From Candidatus Desulfosporosinus nitrosoreducens (GTDB lineage Bacteria > Bacillota > Desulfitobacteriia > Desulfitobacteriales > Desulfitobacteriaceae), in NCBI RefSeq assembly GCF_030954495.1, contig NZ_JAVHUW010000080.1, forward strand, positions 1 through 33,035: a stretch of 33,035 nucleotides of DNA, given 5' to 3'. The first letter of the stretch is position 1. Every line of letters begins with the position of its first letter. A model generated the notes under the pieces. It was not told where the DNA came from and searched no databases. It saw only the letters and a list, made by a program, of their open reading frames with translations. Made by a program: the position numbers and the translations under genes. Shown here one piece after another: positions 23,712 through 32,221 of the stretch.

Positions 23712-23736
23712 ACTTATTTCAGCTCCCTCCCTTTGC
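23712..23736. repeat. 25-bp direct repeat, copy 2
   Basis: Exact copy of 22536-22560 in the same orientation, 1,176 bases apart. Here it lies between the membrane-anchored protein gene and the terminator hairpin, and the minus-strand ribosome-binding-site-like text has no reading frame after it. Confidence 0.85.
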
Positions 23737-23744
23737 ATGGCAAA

Positions 23745-23785
23745 AGACGGCTTCCGGTAATTACCGGCCGCCGTCTCTTATTCCT
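23745..23785. terminator. Bidirectional terminator between convergent genes
   Basis: AGACGGC-tt-CCGGTAA against TTACCGG-cc-GCCGTCT: 14 pairs with a symmetric internal loop, flanked by T-rich sequence on one side (CTTATTCC) and A-rich (CAAAAG) on the other. It separates the plus-strand gene ending at 23685 from the minus-strand MFS gene ending at 23828. Confidence 0.75.
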
Positions 23786-23827
23786 TTGCTATTGCTGTCA
23801 GGGCAACAGCCCCCACTTAAGACATTC

Positions 23828-25027
23828 TTACAGCTCAAATCCCAACGATCTGAAAGTCATCGCCATGATTGCAAACACGATGGCAGAGATCATAAATATT
23901 AAATGAAATCCCGCCTGAGTTGCCAGAAATCCGCATAACGGAGAAACAACGATCATCATCAACGTTTGGATAGTACTTACCATTGACAAGGCCAGTGACC
24001 GGGATTTCTCCGGAGCATGGCCTAATAATTGCTCATTGAATAAGACACTGCTCAGCCCGCGTCCAAGCTGTCCGACTGCAATACCCCCTGCGCTTAAAAA
24101 GATCGTGCCTGAAGCTGAGGGAAGATTCAGGGCGCAAACTATGCCGGACAACGCATACAACCAGGTTAAAACCATGATACCCTTTTTTTGTGAACCTTGG
24201 GTTCTGAACATGCCGGCAAACCACGAACCTGCTACCGCGGGTAAGGTTGTGATGGCAAAGATCAATGGGATAACAGCCGTTCTCAGGCCCTCGCTGCTGA
24301 GCAAACCCTGGCTGTAAGTATTTAGCGCGGCTGACAATACCCCTACTCCTATAGCAACTGCCGCCAATCTTCTAAACACAACAGTCCCGTTAACCAGCAC
24401 ACTCAAGGCTTCAAAGTATGATCTCCAGACAATCAGCTTCTTGGCCCGCCTTGATTTAGTACACACCCCGTCCCGCCGGGGCATTGGCAACGACCATACC
24501 AAAACCATGGTCATTACACCAACAAGTACATCCGCAAGGTAGAGCACATCAAATGACCAGGCAGATAATATGCCGCCTAAAACTCCGGCAACCAGTAAAG
24601 CAACGGATTGCATAGTGACAAATCGACTTAATTTAAGCCGAAACAGCTCGCTGGAATAATGGCTGGCCGAGTTCTGGTTAACTATATCCTTTAGATATGT
24701 CAGATCAACGCCAGTGGGTAAAGCTGTCGCTATGCCCGCTGTTATAAATCCGGCCAGGATCAAGCCAAAGCCCAAACCTCCGAATAAAAAACATAGTGAA
24801 CTCAATGTCTTGGCAATCGAGGCCACAAACAATACCGTGCGTTTTTTCAAACGGTCTGCAATCCAACTACTGGGAATATTAAACAGCACCAAGGTTAAAG
24901 AGTATACAGCACTGCCTAAGCCAATCAGCGCCGCACTATAACCGAGATGTAACAAATATATAAACCAAAGAAAATTATCAACAATTAAGGCTTGAAATAA
25001 TCCATACAGATAAATTCTCAGCCACAT
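23828..25027 (-). CDS. MFS transporter
   Basis: 399 residues with ~12 transmembrane helices. It opens MWLRIYLYGLFQALIVDNFL with a short cytoplasmic lead. The loop after helix 2 reads SSWIADRLKKRTVLFVAS, close to the MFS signature G-x3-D-R-x-GRR-x in position. The central loop (LPMPRRDGVCTKSRRAKKLIVW) is basic as expected for the cytoplasmic side. The substrate is unknown; it looks like a drug/metabolite efflux member rather than a sugar porter. AGAGAGGA precedes the ATG. The gene stands alone between a terminator and the thioesterase gene. Confidence 0.87.
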   Translation of the reverse strand: MWLRIYLYGLFQALIVDNFLWFIYLLHLGYSAALIGLGSAVYSLTLVLFNIPSSWIADRLKKRTVLFVASIAKTLSSLCFLFGGLGFGLILAGFITAGIATALPTGVDLTYLKDIVNQNSASHYSSELFRLKLSRFVTMQSVALLVAGVLGGILSAWSFDVLYLADVLVGVMTMVLVWSLPMPRRDGVCTKSRRAKKLIVWRSYFEALSVLVNGTVVFRRLAAVAIGVGVLSAALNTYSQGLLSSEGLRTAVIPLIFAITTLPAVAGSWFAGMFRTQGSQKKGIMVLTWLYALSGIVCALNLPSASGTIFLSAGGIAVGQLGRGLSSVLFNEQLLGHAPEKSRSLALSMVSTIQTLMMIVVSPLCGFLATQAGFHLIFMISAIVFAIMAMTFRSLGFEL

Positions 25028-25237
25028 ATCCCGTCATCCTCTCTAAACTTTGACGGGCAGTGCGGCCACTCCAAATGATGCCAACTCTGCCCGCAACCTG
25101 GATTAACTACACCAGCTTGCGGGCTTTGACTTCTTCTCTGCGAATCATAATGAATGTCCTACCTTTCTACATAAAACTAAAACCGGCATCAGGGCTGTTT
25201 TCCAAACCTTCGTCATTTTTTCAGGCAACGCTGGAGG

Positions 25238-25729
25238 TTACTCCACTTTAAAGATCATGCAGGTGCTTACCCCGTGAGCATATAATTCATTATTTACGTT
25301 CATGATGCGTCCTTCAACAGTGGCTAGTTTTCTTCCGATGTGGATGGGCCTGGCTTCACAGCGCAACAGCTTGCTTTCAGCATTGACCGGTTTTATAAAA
25401 TTCACCTTGACCTCAACCGTCGAACAGGTTAGGTTCTGGGGGAGCGTTGTAAGCACCGCTGCGGTCATGGCGGTGTCCAGCAGCGTGGAAAGAATTCCCC
25501 CATGAACGGTGGCAAAAGGATTATAGTGGTGCTCCCCAGGATCAAGTTCAAATACCGCAAAGCCATGCTCGACTTCCTTGATCCGGTAACCGATCAGTTT
25601 GGCAACCGGCGGCGGGCTGATTTTCCCGTCCTTTATGGCCCTCAGATAATCCAGTCCGGAAAGGGCTGACACCGCATCTCTTTTGTTTATTTGGGGATCG
25701 TCCCAGACGATGGTCCGTTTTCTTTCCAT
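25238..25729 (-). CDS. PaaI-type hotdog-fold thioesterase
   Basis: 163 residues. The core HYNPFATVHGGILSTLLDTAMTAAV (quoted in parts: NPFATVHGG, ILSTLLDTAM) is the PaaI/4HBT signature: the HGG turn and following helix with the catalytic Asp/Glu position. Later TCSTVEVKVNFIKPV is the conserved central strand. Such enzymes hydrolyse acyl-CoA thioesters, for example phenylacetyl- or hydroxybenzoyl-CoA. The ~40-residue N-terminus (RTIVWDDPQINKRDAVSAL) is typical of the longer Firmicutes/proteobacterial members. AAGGAGG lies upstream of the ATG. No pathway genes neighbour it, so the substrate stays open. Confidence 0.9.
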   Translation of the reverse strand: MERKRTIVWDDPQINKRDAVSALSGLDYLRAIKDGKISPPPVAKLIGYRIKEVEHGFAVFELDPGEHHYNPFATVHGGILSTLLDTAMTAAVLTTLPQNLTCSTVEVKVNFIKPVNAESKLLRCEARPIHIGRKLATVEGRIMNVNNELYAHGVSTCMIFKVE

Positions 25730-25893
25730 GCCTCTTCAAGCCTCCTTCCGAATCATACAGATCCAAGTCATACAAATTAATTTTTAACATACTTATTCCT
25801 GAAAATTATCTTCCCCCTGCCCTCACCGCTCTCCTGTTCAAAGCTCCACCTCCTGTGCCCCCACACGCAAGAACACAAAGGGTGAGAAAGTCA

Positions 25894-26505
25894 CTAGGAT
25901 ATCTTGAGAACGTTGTATTTGCGCAATTCTTCTCTTAGTTTAATAGAACTTGTGAATAGTATGGCATTAAACCCTATAATAGAGGCACTTTCAACGTTAT
26001 CTTTGGTGTCATCAATAAAGATAGACTCATGAGGTTCAATAGCATATCGTTTGATTAGCTTTTCATAAATTTCCGGTTCCGGTTTTAAACTCTTTTCTTC
26101 AAAGGAAAAGACACCACCATCAAAATAGTTAAATACAGAATATACGCTTCGCACATGTTCATAAGCAAGCAACTGATAATTGGATAAAAAGTAAATCTTA
26201 TGCCCAACGCTTTTCAGTTCTTTCACTATATCCAAAACATCTTCCATTGGGGTTAGCATATGATACCAGTCCGTCATTACAAGTCTAATTTGCTTATTCA
26301 GATCCGAAGTCCTTTCACAAATAGCATTTATGGCTTCCTTTTCAGTTACGATTCCCCTGTCGAGCATCAGCCATTCGGGACTTTTAAAAATACTTTGGTA
26401 AACCTCATTCGCTCTTCGGTAATCAGCAATTTGGGTACATACATAATCCAAGGGCTTGAAATTTATCAAAACATTCCCCAAATCAAAAATGATGTTCTTG
26501 ATCAT
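25894..26505 (-). CDS. HAD-superfamily hydrolase, subfamily IA
   Basis: 203 residues. Motif I is IIFDLGNVLINF (D9 nucleophile; the second Asp of DxD is replaced by Gly-Asn as in the FDLGNV group), motif II is the S of FLSNYQ, motif III is K of LKPEPEIYEKL, and motif IV is FIDDTKDNVESA. The helical cap lies between motif I and motif II. Relatives include YihX-like glucose-1-phosphatases and various phosphatases; the substrate here is unknown. It is a single gene on the minus strand with no operon partner. Confidence 0.88.
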   Translation of the reverse strand: MIKNIIFDLGNVLINFKPLDYVCTQIADYRRANEVYQSIFKSPEWLMLDRGIVTEKEAINAICERTSDLNKQIRLVMTDWYHMLTPMEDVLDIVKELKSVGHKIYFLSNYQLLAYEHVRSVYSVFNYFDGGVFSFEEKSLKPEPEIYEKLIKRYAIEPHESIFIDDTKDNVESASIIGFNAILFTSSIKLREELRKYNVLKIS

Positions 26506-26714
26506 ATCTCACGTTTCCTTTATCAAATATTTGCCAAGGCTCAAAATAACTTGAATTAACGCCGTTCTAAGTACACTCGTTTTCCTTACGTCCCTTATCA
26601 CAACCATCAAAAGGAGCCTTCTTTTGGGATGCGGGGGAATTGATTGATTCCGGCAAAAACTAAAAATAGATATAGCGAGGTTTTTGATATATTAATGTGA
26701 TTGGGCTGTTATTT

Positions 26715-27329
26715 TCAAAACCCAACCCTCTCATTAACTATGAATACTTTGAACCTATCTTTATCGACTTGTCCTTCAATGATCACAAGATGATTGCATA
26801 CCCGATCCTTTGACCTGCAATCAATACATTTTTTAAGTTCAATACAAGGAGGGGTATGCCCCGCCCTTTTGGCATTTTGAATAGCAGCTGTGTTTTTTGC
26901 CCTATCTATGGCAGCAGATAATGAATCAGCAATCTTATTGATTCCTATAACTACTATGACTTTTTCAGGACCATAAATCATAGCAGCTACTCTATTGCCA
27001 GTGTGATCAATATTTACGATATGTCCGTCTCTGGAGATGGCATTGGTTCCAGATATGTACCAATCTGCCAAAATGGCCTTCTTACTTAGTTCTCTTGCTT
27101 CTTGTTTATTTATTGCCGTCGTTTTGTCAAAAACGACATTCCCCCGTACTCTTAATTTTTCTGAGAGATCTATCTTTTTAAGTGTCTGCGAATTGCCAAT
27201 CCCAACACTTGCCTTTAAAGGAATTATCCTGTGAATCTCTTTTTCTACTTCATCTAAACTTTCGAAGTAATAAGCATTAATATTTCTGAGGGCCAGGTTA
27301 TGAATTACAGCTTCAATATCTGTTTTCAT
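26715..27329 (-). CDS. LUD-domain protein (LutC/DUF162-like)
   Basis: 204 residues of the LUD fold: VGIGNSQTLKKIDL, then the strongly family-like LADWYISGTNAISRDGHIVNIDHTGNRVAAMIYGPEKVIVVIG (pieces: YISGTNAISRDG, IVNIDHTGNRVAA, KVIVVIGINKI). A C-terminal Cys group (CIELKKCIDCRSKDRVCN) is typical of the subfamily found in anaerobes. LUD proteins such as LutC take part in lactate oxidation, but this single-domain, stand-alone version has no LutA/LutB beside it, so its role is uncertain. It starts 9 bases after the stop of the DUF1835/DUF3658 gene, also on the minus strand, suggesting one transcript. Confidence 0.88.
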   Translation of the reverse strand: MKTDIEAVIHNLALRNINAYYFESLDEVEKEIHRIIPLKASVGIGNSQTLKKIDLSEKLRVRGNVVFDKTTAINKQEARELSKKAILADWYISGTNAISRDGHIVNIDHTGNRVAAMIYGPEKVIVVIGINKIADSLSAAIDRAKNTAAIQNAKRAGHTPPCIELKKCIDCRSKDRVCNHLVIIEGQVDKDRFKVFIVNERVGF

Positions 27330-27338
27330 ATATAGTTA

Positions 27339-28226
27339 TTACTCCGCTTTCCTTAGAATTTTCCCATACGGATGAGTTTTATCTTTATCTCCAACAATTA
27401 CTAATTTGTTTTCAGCAATCATCTTTTGGATACGCAAAGCATACCAACCATCTCCAACGCCTAAAGAGTATCTTCCTAAAATAGTCCCCATTAGTTGCGC
27501 CATAACAAATTCTCTATCGGGAATGTTTTTAATAATGAGGTGATCGTAAAAATCTTCGGGAACAGAAATTAATTTGCCATTAACTATGGCTCTCAATGGT
27601 GCATTTTCCTGTTTCAAGTCATTCCAAAGTCTACTTTGCAAACGCTTTTCAACGTTGGAGACTTCACGCTCCAAAGGCAAAAATCGATAAAACTGACTAG
27701 GGGTAAGCTCCGCCCAATCCGTACAAGACTGAATTGTATCCTCAGAAGTTTTCCAGTATTCAGGCATGAAGATCATACTAATTTTACAGTCAATATTTCG
27801 CAAAGTATCACAGAGAAAGGCAAAGGCACAGGCCGAAAACGGTGCATTACTTCTCCACACTCGTATGGTTTCTCCGCTTTTCGCAGTAACGAGCAATTTT
27901 TCAAAATCCTCACGCTGTGACTTGAAAAATTGTTCTATCTCGCTTTCCTCAAAATTCACAGATCCATACACTCTGATAAATTCACTTTTACGTTCTTTGC
28001 TATCAATTTCATTGACAATATCACCTATATCCAAGCTAAATCCAATACAGACGACATCCTGCGAACTTCCTCCAATGGCTTCACCTTCAAACCGCTTTTC
28101 CGATTCCTTTTTTGATGGTTTCTTGCCTATATATCCCATAACACTGCCCATCATATTTTCTTTGTTATAGTTTTTTGCTGCTTTCATTGCACCTTTTGCA
28201 CTATCATTAAATACGACTTCAAGCAT
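27339..28226 (-). CDS. DUF1835/DUF3658 domain protein
   Basis: 295 residues from the ATG at 28226, chosen because AGGAG lies eight bases upstream; longer versions to 28298 add a lead with no signal. The N-terminal half starts MLEVVFNDSAKGAMK and later includes IRVWRSNAPFSACAFAFLC, the DUF1835 pattern; the C-terminal half (VPEDFYDHLIIKNIPDREF ... LGVGDGWYALRIQKMI) is DUF3658. Proteins of this kind are common in Firmicutes accessory regions, with no known biochemical function. An unusual inserted basic stretch (GKKPSKKESEKRFEGE) separates the first strand-helix unit from the rest. Confidence 0.82.
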   Translation of the reverse strand: MLEVVFNDSAKGAMKAAKNYNKENMMGSVMGYIGKKPSKKESEKRFEGEAIGGSSQDVVCIGFSLDIGDIVNEIDSKERKSEFIRVYGSVNFEESEIEQFFKSQREDFEKLLVTAKSGETIRVWRSNAPFSACAFAFLCDTLRNIDCKISMIFMPEYWKTSEDTIQSCTDWAELTPSQFYRFLPLEREVSNVEKRLQSRLWNDLKQENAPLRAIVNGKLISVPEDFYDHLIIKNIPDREFVMAQLMGTILGRYSLGVGDGWYALRIQKMIAENKLVIVGDKDKTHPYGKILRKAE

Positions 28227-28438
28227 ATATACAGCTCCTAAGTTCAACTTAATCGTAAATTTAAGCACCCTTTTGGCACAAGCCCAACCATACACCACAC
28301 AAGACTCGCCACTTGACTACTGACTAAGCTTTGCCAAGGTGTTATCTCTTCTGAGCTTAGCAAGGTGCAAGCGGCAGTGAGGAGATTGGGTATAGAGAGT
28401 GCGCCGAAGATAAGTCCAAAAAGCTATTTGTGATTTTA

Positions 28439-28618
28439 TTACTTTGACCAGCTTATTAAGCCGAATGCAATCAAATAGACTGCTGCAAAGCTAACAATAA
28501 CAAACAGCACCAGTTTTTCAATTAGAGTTAACTTAAGCTTGGCGCCACAATGTGGGCACACTGCCGCTGACTTTGCAATCTCTCTGGAACAGGTTTTACA
28601 GGATGTTAATTGGTCCAT
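28439..28618 (-). CDS. Small zinc-ribbon membrane protein
   Basis: 59 residues from ATG 28618. A CxxC...CPHCGAK zinc ribbon (SCKTCSREIAKSAAVCPHCG) fills residues ~6-27, followed by one transmembrane helix (LVLFVIVSFAAVYLIAFGLIS) to the C-terminus. This zinc-ribbon-plus-anchor layout is frequent in Firmicutes; the role is unknown. An upstream in-frame ATG at 28669 would add 17 residues without a better start signal; AAAGGT lies upstream of the chosen start. It is followed by no partner on the same strand within 200 bases; the membrane-protein gene precedes it by 57 bases. Confidence 0.68.
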   Translation of the reverse strand: MDQLTSCKTCSREIAKSAAVCPHCGAKLKLTLIEKLVLFVIVSFAAVYLIAFGLISWSK

Positions 28619-28675
28619 ATAACCCAACCTACCTTTCAGTTCTCTCCCTCTATAAGAACAGGCTAACACTCACTC

Positions 28676-29056
28676 TCATTGGTAAAAATGATTGCCAACC
28701 ACAATAAGAATAATTCCGGCTAACATTACCCCAAATCCACTAATTTTGGGATCAAACACCGTATGTTTTTTGAAGTTTGCATAAAAGTTTGTCGACTCCC
28801 TTTCTATAATTAAACTTTCAATATTAGCCAATGACTGATATTGACTATCTGAATTATCGCTAACTATGCGACTTCCGGAAGCATTACCAGTTATACTCGA
28901 CATGCCACCTATTGCAACTATTACAATTCCAATCCAAAATAGACACTCAAAAAAACCAAAACCGTAAAATTTGGTAACTATCATCGCCAACACAGACGAA
29001 AGAAATACAGGTATAAGCGTGTAAATGAGAGCATTAAACACTTGTTTTTTCATCAT
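28676..29056 (-). CDS. Three-helix membrane protein, function unknown
   Basis: 126 residues with membrane spans near 8-28 (ALIYTLIPVFLSSVLAMIV), 33-53 (FFECLFWIGIVIVAIGGM) and 106-124 (ISGFGVMLAGIILIVVG), and a polar loop of ~50 residues between helices 2 and 3 (SRIVSDNSDSQYQSLANIE). The family is not recognised. GGAGGA precedes the tandem ATGs at 29056/29053. It lies between the methyltransferase and zinc-ribbon genes, all on the minus strand with short gaps, so the three may be cotranscribed. Confidence 0.65.
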   Translation of the reverse strand: MMKKQVFNALIYTLIPVFLSSVLAMIVTKFYGFGFFECLFWIGIVIVAIGGMSSITGNASGSRIVSDNSDSQYQSLANIESLIIERESTNFYANFKKHTVFDPKISGFGVMLAGIILIVVGNHFYQ

Positions 29057-29090
29057 TGTTAAATATCCTCCACGAAACTAAATACAAAGT

Positions 29091-29816
29091 TCAACCGTTC
29101 CTTCTTAATAAAATATGGTTATAAAAGGAGATGTGCTTATACTCCTCTATGTCGGAAACCTTCATTTCAATCTCAAACATCTTTTCTTGCCATATTGGGT
29201 CATATCTAATGTCATTATTCGGGTTCAAAGCAAAGAATGTCCTAATACCAAGCTCTTTTTCGATGCTAATATCAAGAGTGCCTATCCACTCTCTAATATC
29301 ATCTGCGCTATAATAATTTATCGCTCCAAAATAGGCTGCATAACTTGTTCCACCATCGAGCAAGGCAACTGTCCCGTCCAATTCATTTTCAAATACAACC
29401 TTTGAGATGATTTTTCCTATCCGATTATGTTTTATCACAGACATTACTCCCTGTGGTTTGAGAACCCGATGCAATTCTCTGAATATATCCCTTCGCTCTT
29501 CGGCATATTCCAGAACATTGTGACATATTACAGCATCAAAAGACTTATCTTCCTGCTTTCTTAATAGTTTTAAATCCCCAATAAGCTGTTGGTAGCTGTT
29601 TTCGCATATTCTCATTTCGACCATGTCAGAATTGCGCTCTATTGCCACTACATTATTGTTCTTTGCCAGATGATTTGCAGTCATTCCGAGTCCACTTCCG
29701 AAGTCAAGAATTCTTGAATCCACTATTTTGGGTAGTTGTTCCCAGATCAATCTATAAAGCAAGACATTCCAGGGTTTTTTCAAGTTTTCAATATATGTTT
29801 CCAAATCATCATTCAT
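29091..29816 (-). CDS. Class I SAM-dependent methyltransferase
   Basis: 241 residues. SAM motif I is RILDFGSGLGMTANHLA (about 36-52), the acidic ribose-binding position is E in VVAIERNSD, and motif FDAVICHNVLEYAEER with REIHRVLKPQG-like text (FRELHRVLKPQGVMSV) follows as in BioC/UbiE-type (Methyltransf_11) enzymes. The C-terminal region (YSADDIREWIGTLDISIEKELGIRTFF) is the acceptor-side insert found in SmtA-like proteins. The acceptor is unknown. GGAGA precedes the ATG. It is unrelated in detail to the plus-strand methyltransferase at 7629. Confidence 0.88.
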   Translation of the reverse strand: MNDDLETYIENLKKPWNVLLYRLIWEQLPKIVDSRILDFGSGLGMTANHLAKNNNVVAIERNSDMVEMRICENSYQQLIGDLKLLRKQEDKSFDAVICHNVLEYAEERRDIFRELHRVLKPQGVMSVIKHNRIGKIISKVVFENELDGTVALLDGGTSYAAYFGAINYYSADDIREWIGTLDISIEKELGIRTFFALNPNNDIRYDPIWQEKMFEIEMKVSDIEEYKHISFYNHILLRRNG

Positions 29817-29908
29817 GGTATTTTCTCCATTAACAGTCCATTCTTAATTAACAATATCCGCCGGACCACAAAATAATATAGCCCTCCCCAACACTTCCGG
29901 CTTCTTCC

Positions 29909-30373
29909 TTAACCTTGTCCAATGTCGTCTATCAACCACGGCGCCTTAGCACTTTCCCTGATTAAAGTGAAATCTTCAGTTTGAATTCCACTTAACCAGG
30001 GACCTTTGCTGTATAGAGATGCATAAGTAACTTTGTAGGCCACAACATTGTTCGGATCAATGCCATTGACTAAGCCGCGTCCAAACCCCAAATAAGCATT
30101 AACTGTGGTCATATCGTTATTTCCAATACTCAAAAGCTTTATAAATAATAGATTGTCAAAACCAAAATCCACATTTGCTTGGTCATGCCACCTGGTTAAT
30201 GTGGACAGTAAGACCTGCCTATCTTTTTCATTGTAGGATTTAAAGTAGTTTTCTATTACTTGTTTTGGTTGAGATGAATTATTAGTGTTAAGAGGAACGT
30301 TTTCATTAGAACCTCTCATCAAAGTAAAAGCGAATAGACTTATAAGTCCTAGGATTACTAAAGTCTTTTTCAA
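29909..30373 (-). CDS. DUF4829-like secreted protein lacking the lipobox cysteine
   Basis: 154 residues from TTG 30373, behind AGGTGAGAGG. The N-terminus MKKTLVILGLISLFAFTLM is a signal peptide or anchor. Related proteins of this type are lipoproteins with a cysteine where this one has LMRGSNEN, so lipid attachment looks impossible. The mature part (QVIENYFKSYNEKDRQVLLSTLTRW, then VTYASLYSKGPWLSG and FTLIRESAKAPWLIDDIGQG) follows the DUF4829/NTF2-like layout of small extracytoplasmic proteins. Function is unknown. The next gene on the minus strand upstream is the truncated acetyltransferase, 17 bases away. Confidence 0.72.
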   Translation of the reverse strand: MKKTLVILGLISLFAFTLMRGSNENVPLNTNNSSQPKQVIENYFKSYNEKDRQVLLSTLTRWHDQANVDFGFDNLLFIKLLSIGNNDMTTVNAYLGFGRGLVNGIDPNNVVAYKVTYASLYSKGPWLSGIQTEDFTLIRESAKAPWLIDDIGQG

Positions 30374-30390
30374 GATAACCTCTCACCTTC

Positions 30391-30729
30391 TCAAGACGGT
30401 TTCGTATAATTGTTCGCCTTGATCAAATCAAGCGAACTGAACTTCCGATATTCATCCTCTAAAACGGCCATGTAAACATCTGTTTCATAGTTTCCATCAA
30501 TGAATGCACCCTCTCTGTCTTTTCCCTCCTTAATAAATCCACATTTCTCATAACATCTGATTGCCCTTTTGTTATATTCCAGAACTCTTAAATACACTTT
30601 GTGGTACCCTAATATGTTGAAAGCAAAATCGAGCACTAATTTTGTAACTTCTGTGCCAAGGCCCAAATTGAGTTTTGAAGAATCAAATAGAACTGACCTA
30701 AAATTAGATGTTCTACATTTTACATACAT
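30391..30729 (-). pseudogene. 5'-truncated GNAT (RimJ/RimL-like) acetyltransferase
   Basis: 112 residues matching only the C-terminal two thirds of a RimL-type N-acetyltransferase. The frame contains a worn acetyl-CoA loop (KLNLGLGTEVTKLVLDFAF, where Q/RGxGxG/A is expected), then YHKVYLRVLEYNKRAIRCYEKCGFIKEG, the family's closing strand-helix. The first ~60-70 residues of the usual ~180 are missing and only a weak AAAGGA precedes the ATG. With part of the fold absent, activity is unlikely. The lost 5' part may have gone with insertion of the palindrome at 30800. Confidence 0.72.
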
Positions 30730-30799
30730 TTCCTTTAAATAAAGCAGGATTATTTCAGAATAGAAAAGAGATCCCGCTAACCTGCCCCTTGTAAAAAAC

Positions 30800-30841
30800 G
30801 CCAGTCCCCAATTGAAAGGTTTCTTTCAATTGGGGACTGGC
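30800..30841 (-). terminator. Perfect 19-bp hairpin, likely larC terminator
   Basis: Arms GCCAGTCCCCAATTGAAAG and its exact complement around a four-base loop. Read on the minus strand, it is followed by GTTTTTTAC, so it should terminate the larC transcript ending at 30888. The core GTCCCCAATT is similar to the palindromes at 3572 and 3848, so it may also belong to that repeat family. Confidence 0.7.
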
Positions 30842-30887
30842 AGGAGATCTTGTCACCTCTTCCAGAAGCAATAGACAGCTTAACTTA

Positions 30888-32099
30888 TCAGCTCAACTTG
30901 TCATTTTCCATCATTTTCGATACCTCTTGATATACCCTGGTAATGGGGATGTTTTTTTCAAGGGCTATCCTTCTGCAGTCTTCGTACTCTGGCTTATACT
31001 TAACCTTTTCTCCTTGATAATAAGCATTCTTTATAGTTACATCTCCGTACTGCGTGCTGACCTTCTCGAAATCCCTCGGCAGCATAATTTTTTCCACCTG
31101 ATATTTTCTCACACCAATGGAAGTAGTTTCCCGAAAAATTATGTCGAGAACGCTTTTCTCTTTTTCCTCATTAACCAAGACACTAAGTTTTGTAGCGGCT
31201 CTACCCTTTTTCATGGTAATTGCTGTCTTAAATACATCCAAAGCCCCTTGTGCAAAAAGTTTTTCTTCAACATAACCATAGAGTTCCGGGTTCATATCGT
31301 CAATATTGGTTTCCAATATATACTGTTCTTCTCTCGTTACCTCTTTATCTTCGCAGCCAAGATATATCCTTAAAACGTTGGGAATCTCCAGCTCTCTATG
31401 GCCTATGCCGTAACCGGTCTTTTCTATAGAAAAGTCCATATGATCTGTAAACGCGGCCACATTGGCCGCCAGTATTGCAGCTCCGGTAGGCGTCGTGGTT
31501 TCAAAAGGTACTATACCGGATTTAACAGGAATATCTTTTAAGATTTCCACGGTTGCCGGAGCAGGTACGGGAATAATTCCATGAGCACATTTGACAAAAC
31601 CTCCGCCCACTTGAACTGACGAGGCCATAATTTTATCCACACTCAGGTAATCCAAGCACACTGCGGCTCCAACAATATCAATAATAGAGTCAACAGCCCC
31701 AACCTCATGGAAATGCACTTCATCTAAAAGCTTTCCGTGAACCTTTGCCTCAGCCTCAGCTACTTTCATAAAGATAGCCAGGCTTAATTTCTTGACATTG
31801 TTATTCAGGCTGCTGTTTGCGATTATAGTTTCAATATCCCTTAAATTTCTATGAGCATGATGAGTATGGTGCTTGTCAGGCTCCTGGCAAGCAGATACTT
31901 TTAATAAAACATCAACTCTGGTTCCGGTTATTCCTAGTTTATTATCCTTTTTTACCTGCAGCTCATATTCAGCATCCAAATTAAGTTTAGCTAACTCATG
32001 TATTAAGTAATCTTCCTCTACCCCTAAATCCAGCAAGGCGCCTAAATTCATATCACCGCTGATTCCACAAAAACAATCATAATATAAAACCTTTTTCAT
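30888..32099 (-). CDS. larC: Nickel-pincer cofactor nickel chelatase LarC
   Basis: 403 residues from ATG 32099, behind GAGGAGAAA. LarC inserts nickel into pyridinium-3,5-bisthiocarboxylic acid mononucleotide, finishing the cofactor of lactate racemase and related enzymes. Family text is clear: YYDCFCGISGDMNLGALLDLG at the start (in parts: DCFCGISGDM, LGALLDLG), DEVHFHEVGAVDSIIDIVGA (about 118-137), TPTGAAILA, and ETNIDDMNPELYGY in the C-terminal domain. A His-rich run, HHTHHAH near residue 76-82, is the usual nickel-storage loop. It is read here as one uninterrupted frame, unlike the frameshifted larC1/larC2 of some lactobacilli. LarA, LarB and LarE are not in the window. Confidence 0.92.
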   Translation of the reverse strand: MKKVLYYDCFCGISGDMNLGALLDLGVEEDYLIHELAKLNLDAEYELQVKKDNKLGITGTRVDVLLKVSACQEPDKHHTHHAHRNLRDIETIIANSSLNNNVKKLSLAIFMKVAEAEAKVHGKLLDEVHFHEVGAVDSIIDIVGAAVCLDYLSVDKIMASSVQVGGGFVKCAHGIIPVPAPATVEILKDIPVKSGIVPFETTTPTGAAILAANVAAFTDHMDFSIEKTGYGIGHRELEIPNVLRIYLGCEDKEVTREEQYILETNIDDMNPELYGYVEEKLFAQGALDVFKTAITMKKGRAATKLSVLVNEEKEKSVLDIIFRETTSIGVRKYQVEKIMLPRDFEKVSTQYGDVTIKNAYYQGEKVKYKPEYEDCRRIALEKNIPITRVYQEVSKMMENDKLS

Positions 32100-32221
32100 C
32101 TGGTTTCTCCTCTTCCGGTTTTGATATTTAGGGACCGTTTTATCAACTAACCTTTTCATCTGAGGGTTCATTAAGACAGTATTCTCATTTTACGATTTTC
32201 ATGGTCATTTTCAGCTTAAGA

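Noticed and set aside
25040..25170. Minus-strand frame before the MFS gene starting MIRREEVKARKLV
   Set aside because: It ends after 13 codons at a stop and has no recognisable continuation; too little to call.
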